Below are positions 56,301 through 64,000 of a stretch of 64,000 bases of DNA, in pieces (position 1 is the stretch's first letter; each line of letters begins with the position of its first letter). The stretch is from Henckelia pumila. Its lineage: Eukaryota; Streptophyta; Magnoliopsida; Lamiales; Gesneriaceae. A program made the translations under genes and the position numbers. The notes beneath the pieces are model-generated. The model was not told where the DNA came from, did no database searches, and saw only the letters and a program-made list of their open reading frames with translations. The stretch spans positions 82,480,589-82,544,588 of the forward strand of contig NC_133121.1 of NCBI RefSeq assembly GCF_033568475.1, written 5' to 3'.

Positions 56301-59300
56301 GTTTGGGTATTTGTTTTTTTTTTTTAAAATTATCTAAAATGTTCAAATTAATTTTTTATGTCTGAGTAAAAAATATCATTAAGGAAATACAGTAATTTCA
56401 TGTAAGTTCGATTTAATTCAGTTAAACTTTAATGTCATTAAATTTTAAATTAAAAGTTTTATGCTGTAATTAAATTTGATAAATATTTAAATATATTCTT
56501 ACATTATTTTTATTATGGTGATAATTAAAAAAATATTTTTTAAAATAAAATTAAGGTGTTTTTGGATAAATTTAATTTTCAAGCATATCTATAAAGTGAT
56601 TGAGGAAGGAAATTCTAGATTTTGATCAAATGTATTTATTCGGTATGAAAATTTAGTGGAATCGGTTTTTTAATCTGCATTTTTCTTCTGCATAAGAAAG
56701 TTGGTGAAATGGATTTGTAGTAACTTTCCCATTGTTTTTTTTATTCGAGTTACTTTTTGGACCCTATACTGACTAAATCAAAATGTAAAAATTTATGTGC
56801 TCTTAGTTATGTACAATGTTTTCCTGTGAATGCACTCCACACAGGCAGCTAAATAGATATGTGGATGATTATTGACTAATATAATTGCCTATGACTTCTT
56901 GTTTCATGATGATATTCATTCTTTATTCTCCCTTTTACTAATTTAAGTTCTTGATTTTGCTTATACCAGAAAGACAATGCGAGGAACCAGCGTGAGCATG
57001 TTGTTCTTGCTTTAGCAAATGCACAGTCACGACTAGGCATACCCGTTGACACTGATCCAGTGAGTGGCACCATTAGTTTTTACTGGTTGTTGTACTGTTC
57101 TGTACAAACTCATTCATAATTTGGTCATTGATATATTATGTCGTAGATGACAAATATTGATATCTCTGTGTGTGTGTGATTTGCCTTCAGAAACTAGACG
57201 AGAATGCTGTAAGAGAGGTCTTCCTTAAAGCTCTGGATAATTATATCAAATGGTGTAAATACCTACGAGTTCGACCCGCATGGAATAGGTTGTTATTACA
57301 ACATCCTGATCTCTTATAACTTACAAATATCTGAGACAATCTAATTTCTGCTCAATTTTCTTGCCACAGTTTGGAAGCTATCAATAGGGACAGAAGGCTT
57401 TTCCTAATTGCACTCTACTTCTGCATATGGGGTGAAGCTGCAAACGTCCGCTTTCTTCCTGAATGCATCTGCTATATATTCCACCATGTATGTCTTGATG
57501 TCCATGGGTATCAAATTTTATGTGGAACAGTTACCTTGTATTCTTATGTACTGTTGTGAAGTATCTCCTTCTTCATTGGTTATGTTTGTCAAATTCGATT
57601 ATTTTTTCATATCTTTCTTGTAATTTAAATTAGCATGGAGTCCACCTTTTGTGTTATGTTAATATAGTTTATGAACAAATTTTGTTCTATTTAATAGTAT
57701 ATTGACTTATTAATGCATTTTTTGGTTTATGTTGGCTAAACAATATCGTAAAAATATATGGTCGTAAATTTTTTAAATGTTAATTCAATCTTCATATTTG
57801 TTACTTGGTTTATCTAGATGGCAAGGGAATTGGATACGATCTTGGATCACGCGGATGCAACTAATGCTAAAAGTTGTACAAGTGAAAGTGGCTCAATTTC
57901 CTTTCTAGAGCGATGTATCTTCCCCATATATGAGACAATGCTTAAAGTGAGTATATTTGGTTTTTTTTGGTATATGGTTTTTTTTGGTATATGCTTTAAT
58001 TATTTTATCCCACGTGGTTTGCCTAACATGTAACTATCCCACGTGGTTTGCCTACATGTAAATATTTTATCCCATGTGGTTTACCAGAACATAAAAGCCG
58101 GTGGGCGTGTTTTTTGAAATCACAATAAGTATTTCTGGTCAGTTCTTGAATGATGCTGATTTCTCAAACCTTTGTAAGATTTTGGTGGTTAGTTATTTTT
58201 GAATATTGATATCGATTTGATTGGCTAACTACTCAGTACTCACGGATGTTTCCTGACTTTATTCAAGAAAATTTTATCCTAGAAAATCCTTCCTACAATT
58301 TCTCTCTTTTTTTCCCTGGGCGCCTCTCATAATTATTTTTTCCATTTACAGGAAACTGAAATGAACGATGGTGGGAAAGCTGCGCATTCAAAATGGCGGA
58401 ATTATGATGACTTCAATGAATATTTTTGGTATGTATGTGTACGCATGTAACACACACACTCTCTCTCTCTCTCTATATATATATATATTTCAGGATGCTT
58501 CTTGGATTTTTTAAAAATCCTTGTTATTTCATTCATATTGCTTATGTAGGTCAAATGCATGCTTTGAGTTGGGTTGGCCTATGAGAAAGGAGTCACCATT
58601 TCTTTTGAAGCCGCCTAGAAAAGGGAAAAGGGTTGGTTTTGAATATAATTTATTCTATTCTCTCTTTACTTGCATCATATGTTGAAGTGCGAAATGTAAA
58701 TAAAACTTTTGTTTCTGCTCTTCCTCTAGTCCTATTATTTGCTGATGTTATGTTTCATTAGTTGTGAGCTCGAATGATTATTATCTGTACTCTGTTTTTA
58801 ATTTAGATACTTTTTAAAAATTACAGACGGGTAAAAGTTCATTTGTTGAGCATCGGACTTTTCTTCACCTTTACCGGAGTTTTCATCGTTTGTGGATCTT
58901 TTTGATCATAATGTTTCAGGTAATTCTCTACGTTTTTTCAACAGTCACATCAAATGGCATGCTGATACTTGATATACACTCCACCTCTTCTTTGGTTTTT
59001 TGCCCTATTTTTTTTTCAGGCACTTGCTATTATAGGTTTCAACAATGGGAAGATTAATCTCAATACCTTCAAAACTTTGCTTAGCATTGGACCGACGTTT
59101 GCCATCATGAATTTTTTTGAGAGTAAGCATTAAGCAATTATATTTTTTAATTTTGTTGTCTTTGATATCCTGAACCTGCTTTTCTCTTCCTCAGCTTCCA
59201 TATTCTCTGATTTCTTAAAAGCCTTTGTTTTTTGACCTTTAGGTTGTTTGGATGTTGTTTTGATGTTTGGGGCATATACTTCTGCCAGAGGCATGGCCAT

Positions 59301-62300
59301 ATCAAGGCTTGTTATCAGATTCTTTTGGTGTGGCTTCAGCTCTGTATTTGTGCTATATATGTACCTGTGAGTGCATACTCTTGAATTTTGTCGTCTGGTT
59401 TTTACTGCTTCCTGTACTAGCAACTCGTTTAATACATTAATTTTCAGGAAACTTTTGGAGGAAAGAAATAAAAACACCTCAGACTCAATTTATTTTCGGA
59501 TTTATGTACTTGTATTGGGTGTATATGCTGGTCTTCGCATCATTTTTGCACTGCTGCTCAAACTGCCTTCATGTCACAAGCTCTCTGAAATGTCTGATCA
59601 GTCTTTTTTCCAATTTTTCAAGTGGATTTATCAGGTATTTACTGTTTTCTTTGTAGTATGAGTTCATAATTATCACCAGTGTTCTACTCTATAACTCCTA
59701 TGGTAACCTTCAGGAACGCTATTTTGTTGGTCGAGGACTTGTGGAAAAGACAACGGATTACCTAAGGTCTGCCTTGTTTATTTATTTATAATTATAATTA
59801 TCGAAATTGGTGTTAATTACCTCAAATTGCATTTGGATGGAGGGGTCAAATGGGGAGGGATTTGAACCATGGATTCAAATCACTAATACTTGGTGCACAC
59901 TGATATCCATTATGATTATTATTATTTTTTTTATAAGAAACAATATTATATTAATTACGGTAAAATTGTAGAGTACAAAATGCGGACAAGTGATCCGCAA
60001 TCGACAAAGAACTTGACATGATCCTACCCATATCAACAATAGACAAAAGCCCAATCTCGTAATAAATCCGAGATTGAAACATTCTCAAAATCTACATGAT
60101 ACTCAATCCAAGTTGAAACTCGGATTTTGATCCTTTCCCAACATTCGTTAATCGACTCTTCAAAGTTTTCAAAAATTCTTCTATTCCTCTCCAACCACAC
60201 GGATCAGCATATGCCATGAACGACCACCCTCCAAAAAATTCTTCCCTTCTTGCCCAGAAGATGTCCAAGATTGTTAAAATGCTTGATGGTGAACTGTAAA
60301 AGTGTAAAACACAAACTTGTAGTCGTCCTGCTCCTAATGGTATATATAGCTGTGAGAGTAGCCTCTCTAGCTGCTTGCCAAGTCGAATAGCAATCAAATT
60401 TGGGGTTTACTTTGAATAACTTTTGATTGAAAAAAAAAACATGCACTTCCATTGATGGGATTCCGAAAGTCTTTACGAAATGCCTCACAAATTTTGCCAA
60501 GAAATTTCTTTTATTGTTTCCCTTCTAATTCTCTGACCATACCCAGAAAGAGATAATCTGAGGAGTCATATTTATTCCACTCCATATTCCACCGTCCTTC
60601 AACCATTTCCAGTCTTTGGTGCTTCATTTTTGTGCGTAGAACTTGATCAGCAACATGGTCTCTAAATGGTATTTCACATGGCCATCAAGATCAATAAACG
60701 AAGCTAATTTTTCTTTCGCTGAATCCCTTTTATGTAACTTTTCAGTTGTCTTGTATACTGGGACAGTGAGAGTGAAGAGAAACATAAAGGTTGTAGGAAC
60801 TTAGTATCGATTGCCATTATGAAAACTCATTTTGCATCTAATGTAGTCTTTTCCTACCAGCCAGCCTACTTGTGTTACTTTTCACTACAGGATTCTAGCT
60901 TACAAACTTGAATGGGAGCTTGATAGCATGCAAAGATAAGCAGCTAATTTATAGAGTAACTATTGATTGGTAGACGAGCTATTGATAAATCATCAAATCG
61001 ATACATAGGCTATTGTAATTACCTTGGGTTGAACCTAAAGGAAAAAGTCGTTTGCCGCTGGCCTAAATGTATTCTGCACTGGAAAGAGGGATTGATGTGC
61101 TGCGTAATTAAATGTTCCTGCATACTCCCATAGGACATGGGAGGAACCAAAGCCCAAGCAGATGAGACCCTTGCTGTTACTTTTTCAGAATTACATATGG
61201 CTGATGCTGCTGGTTTATTGTCATGGAGATTTAGGTCAGTAGTCAGAGCTGGACCAATGTTTAGTCCTGTCAGCTGGGTTGACCTCTTGAGTAATGAATT
61301 ATCTGAAATTTGATGCGCTTTTAATTTTACGTTTTGGTATTATTGTTCTACATGATCTTTTCTAATATTTTATTGTTGATACATGAGAGGGTTGAAGAAT
61401 ATGTTTTTTTTTTTTGATAAGAGACACAAATATTGTATAATTAAAATAGGAGTTGCGTACAAAAGTGGACCACTAAACTAGTTCGAAAATAAGCTAATTC
61501 AAGACTAAACTCCAATATCTATACAAATCTGAAATCACATACGATTGGAATTCTGTTAAATTATTTATCCAAGCTGCTACTGTCAACTTAATCTTATCCC
61601 ATATCTCTCCAACCGAAGCTTCTTCGTCTTCGAAGATCCTCCCATTTCTTTTCAGTCATACGATCCAGCAAACGCAATGGATTATAGCTGCCCAGAGAAT
61701 TTTCCCCCTTTTTCCCAGTGACACCCCAAATCTGCCGTGAACAAATCCTTGGTGGTCTTTGGTATCACCCACAACAAACCAAACTCCTTAAGCGCTAACC
61801 GCCATAAGGAGCTTGTGAATGAAGAATATGTTAATAATCTTGTTATCAAATTTGGCTAGCCATGTTATTTGTTAGATCATAAATCTTATCCTTGACAATC
61901 ACTGACATGCGCGGGCATACGCACTTGTGTGTTTGTCGGGCCATACCTCATCACCACGAATGTTATCGACTCATTTTATTTGTATGCTTTTGGTTTGCAA
62001 CTACACAGCTACGTGTTCTTCTGGTTGGTGATCTTCTTGTGCAAATTTACGTTTACATACTTTCTTCAGGCAAGTCATCACATTTTCTCCTTTGTATTTA
62101 TGACTAATGGAATTAGCTGGATTTTGTTCATTGTGAGAATCAGTAAAATATTTCTCATGGCAGATTAAACCTCTAGTCAACCCAACCAACATCATTGTAG
62201 ATCTACCACCAGTGCAGTATTCATGGCATGATCTTGTATCAAAGAGTAAGTTTGTTTTTATTAAATTTTCTATGCTATCATCCTTGCTTTTAGTCAGATG

Positions 62301-63989
62301 TTTGTGATTGGTTTAAGTCTTTAACGGCTAATTTCAATACTCTATCAAATGTAAGTCACCAGAACTCATTAGAGTTGCAAATGAATTAAAACAAGTTTCC
62401 TTTCTTTACTTTCCATATCTTTTTCCATTTTTTTGGGGTAAAATGGGTGATTTACCTTCGAGGAAAATATCATTTCTTTGCCCGCCGTTATAGTTGAGTA
62501 GGTATCGCTTTTGTTTCCAGTTGACCTTCATTGATTGGTCCGGATTTTGGTGTTGACAACATCATTGGAATCATCATTGGGTCTCTCTCCGGTCAACCAA
62601 TCCACTCTATCCTAGGCAGCCATCCTGGGTTAGCAACATTGACCCCAGCCCATACCCAGGTTCTATAATTTTTGTGAAGTCAGTGGTTGCATTTGTCCAA
62701 AGCTCTACCCAATTGGGCCAATTCAGATATTTTCTTTTTACCACCTTCATGCCCTAGAAACTTGGCAATGCAAAGTAGTCAGCTTCTTAGGCGAAAGTCT
62801 TCATGGCATCGATTTCATGTTTTTGCCTTTGCATGCCATTCAAAGTCCTATTCTTCTTCAAACAACCTTCCAAAACCTAATCCTCATCAATCATCTTATG
62901 CAGTTCCTCAGCCGGTGTTGTCTCCTCTGTCTTTTGCATGCGTTTTTAATTATGTCTACACAAGCGCCTCATTTGCTTCCAGGTAGTTCCACTGCCTTTG
63001 CAGCAGTCCAACTTCAGCCGGCTGTTGTATGCTTGTATGGGTACCCACCCTTGCACATTTCTCTTTATCTACTTTCTCATAGAATCTCTCTCATTACTAA
63101 TCCATTCTATTTTTGCCAATCCAGTTCATCAAATATTACTCTCTATCCACCACAATACTGCTAATCTCTAGTGATCCTCTGGCAGTCATTCAAACTCCAT
63201 CCTATCTACCCCTTGTAATCTATCATCTGTCACTTGCTAGCGTCCCATTGCTATGTTGCCAAATATTTGTGTTAGCAGCACCACCCTGAGGAAATGGGCA
63301 GCTTGAACTGCTGTTCCACCAGTTTCTTTTGTGGCTTCTCTGATGCTGCCCACCACATACCACGTAGTGGTACCTCTGGTTTTGTCGCTGACTTAATCCA
63401 GTTCATCAAACCTGCATAGTTTTTTGGAGCAAAGTACAGTTTCAGAGGCATTGCATAGTTGCTCCACTTGTTTCACATATCAGGTTTCCAGCAACCCCAA
63501 TCTCAATGTGTGAGATGGAGCATGAAATTGAAACCATTCTTTTTCTCAGTAGTTTAGCTGTGCTTTATGCACTCTCGCAGTCTTGTCTGTGCCTGGCATG
63601 GAAAAGATTTATCTCTATGTCGGTGATTTCTGGAATGGCTGTCTCAGCGACTCCTCAAGTTTCTTGTAGATTCATTGTATTCCTCATAGGCACCTTTTCC
63701 TTTCATTTATTTTTCTATGGCTTAATATTCTGTACACTTTTAGGAGCTAGCCCTACCCTCCATGTTTTTCTTGTTTATAAAATATAGGTTAGTGTGAGCC
63801 TTTTCTTGTGGCGTTTAGTTTTTTAAAATCTGCTTTTATGTAATCGATATTTTCTTATGTTTTTTGAGTTGAAGCTTCCTTTGGAGATACTGTGAACTTA
63901 GTAGTCTCTGATGCTCTCTTATTTTGATACTTGTTGCAGACAACCATAATGTGTTTACTGTCATTAGTTTGTGGGCACCTGTTGTGGCT
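49459..63989 (+). CDS. CALS10: Callose synthase (1,3-beta-glucan synthase), CalS10/GSL8 type, 5' part
   Basis: Exons: 49459-49666, 53534-53631, 53879-54042, 55069-55192, 55363-55473, 55767-55892, 56970-57059, 57191-57288, 57370-57487, 57818-57946, 58352-58428, 58550-58631, 58827-58919, 59020-59122, 59243-59366, 59448-59634, 59714-59766, 62009-62069, 62164-62245, 63940-63989. They give 726 codons in frame with no stop. The N-terminus MARVSDNWNRLV and the following ATNIDAILQAADEIQ-type segment match CalS10/GSL8 better than CalS9. Residues 1 to about 485 are cytosolic; the Fks1-type domain lies about 340-400 (IWGEAANVRFLPECICYIFH). Membrane helices start near residue 490 (LWIFLIIMFQ) and continue near 515-560, 565-580, 597-620 and 662-682. 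The catalytic loop is beyond the right edge. The enzyme makes callose at the plasma membrane, including cell plates and plasmodesmata. Intron 18 uses a GC donor. Confidence 0.93.
51227..51844 (-). pseudogene. LINE ORF1-like (DUF4283-type) fragment in intron 1
   Basis: Two adjacent minus-strand open segments (51844-51539 and 51511-51227) read as one protein apart from a stop near 51539. The first ends FYLRCFVEKRVTLSF. The second has GWVRIFGLPWNLWSTDLFK then CGGLLDISQDT, a pattern typical of DUF4283/LINE ORF1 proteins. It is antisense to the host gene and non-functional. Confidence 0.65.
52380..52740 (+). repeat. Degenerate minisatellite in intron 1
   Basis: The string GGGCTAGGGTTCAGCGGTTT or partial forms recur about 12 times with variable spacing of roughly 20-30 bp. 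Copies near 52640-52735 are the most regular. Confidence 0.75.
53157..53325. mobile_element. Foldback MITE, copy 2, in intron 1
   Basis: Left arm ACTTTTCAGCTGCCCAAC; right arm reverse-complements to TTTTCAGCCGTCCAACC. The centre is ATTTTTCGCATAACTAAAAC. Flanked by TA-rich repeats, including a long TA run from 53331 to about 53356. Same family as 41063-41275 with one internal unit fewer. Confidence 0.82.
55893..56969 (+). other. Callose synthase intron 6 (1.1 kb)
   Basis: AT-rich intronic DNA. No repeat or gene was recognised in it. Confidence 0.7.
59916..60813 (-). mobile_element. 5'-truncated LINE 3' end (copy 1)
   Basis: On the minus strand it ends in an A-rich tail (59916-59945) and is flanked by CCATTATGA on both sides (59907-59915 and 60814-60822). 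Upstream of the tail is the typical end of a plant LINE RT protein: LGKKGRIFWRVV, then WLERNRRIFENFEESI near 60150-60180, with a TGA at the conserved Trp before SVWLERN. About 0.9 kb long. Confidence 0.8.
61404..61819 (-). mobile_element. 5'-truncated LINE 3' end (copy 2)
   Basis: The poly(A) tail appears as a T run at 61404-61415. The flanks are TGAAGAATATG on both sides (61393-61403 and 61820-61830), an 11-bp target duplication. A LINE RT tail is readable as LKRNGRIFEDEEASVGEIW, again with TGA at the Trp before LKRN. Confidence 0.85.
62070..62071 (+). other. GC 5' splice site of intron 18
   Basis: Exon 18 ends TTTCTTCAG at 62069 and the intron starts GCAAGT. With this site the protein reads TYFLQ-IKPLVNPTN in frame, matching the family. 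No GT nearby keeps that frame and the conserved residues. Confidence 0.8.
62246..63939 (+). other. Callose synthase intron 19 (1.7 kb)
   Basis: GTAAGT donor and TTGCAG acceptor. From about 62510 to 63480 base composition is less AT-rich than other introns, and open frames of up to about 100 codons occur on the plus strand. No family was recognised; it may be an old insertion. Confidence 0.65.
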
Positions 63990-64000
63990 GTGAGTATTCC

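Larger units (their letters stand above)
59767..62008 (+). other. Callose synthase intron 17 (2.2 kb) with two LINE ends
   Basis: GT donor after CTAAG at 59766 and AG acceptor at 62008. It holds two antisense 5'-truncated LINE insertions (59916-60813 and 61404-61819). The rest is unremarkable AT-rich sequence. Confidence 0.85.

Overview
The window is nuclear DNA from a flowering plant, most likely a eudicot. The evidence is plant Ty3/gypsy and Ty1/copia LTR retrotransposons primed by initiator-Met tRNA, a plant-type Helitron carrying an RPA70-like gene, a plant mobile domain gene, and the intron-rich 5' half of a callose synthase. No bacterial, organellar or viral genes were seen, and no tRNA, rRNA or CRISPR array was recognised. 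I cannot name the species.

Positions 1-39.9 kb are a heterochromatin-like stack of nested insertions. The oldest layer is a minus-strand plant mobile domain (PMD) gene (39866 down to 35259). It was cut by a solo LTR (36231-39346, TSD TGAAA) and by gypsy element C (minus; 5' LTR 33176-35258, then gag, PR, RT, RNase H and part of IN). C was in turn cut by copia element D (21767-30683), by gag-only gypsy element B (13605-21022, TSD TTAAC) and, at its integrase, by Athila-like element E (8464 to about 13289). E was cut beside its gag start by chromovirus-type gypsy element A (minus, 1382-8463). A was cut in its 3' LTR by a second A-family copy (A2, LTR tail 1-1381). This order predicts that the missing parts of A2, A, E, C and PMD lie left of position 1.

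Positions 41.5-49.1 kb hold a Helitron with recognisable ends (41548-49083). It carries a complete-looking ten-exon RPA70-like gene and a truncated Pif1-type helicase. No Rep/HUH part was found, and the interior is full of tandem repeats. Its 3' end lies about 375 bp upstream of the start codon of the only clear host gene, a callose synthase of the CalS10/GSL8 type (49459 to beyond the right edge; 20 exons, 726 codons visible). Introns of that gene hold two 5'-truncated LINE ends with target-site duplications, a LINE ORF1-like relic, a foldback MITE and a minisatellite.

The strongest unexplained signal is that five distinct LTR-retrotransposon families here, each with unrelated sequence, carry their own cluster of short GC-rich palindromic or hairpin modules in the LTR or leader. 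Two copies of one family (A and A2) carry different module sequences at the same place, as if the cassette were exchangeable. Coordinates, exon phases and target-site duplications were worked out by reading. Alignments and database searches were not run.
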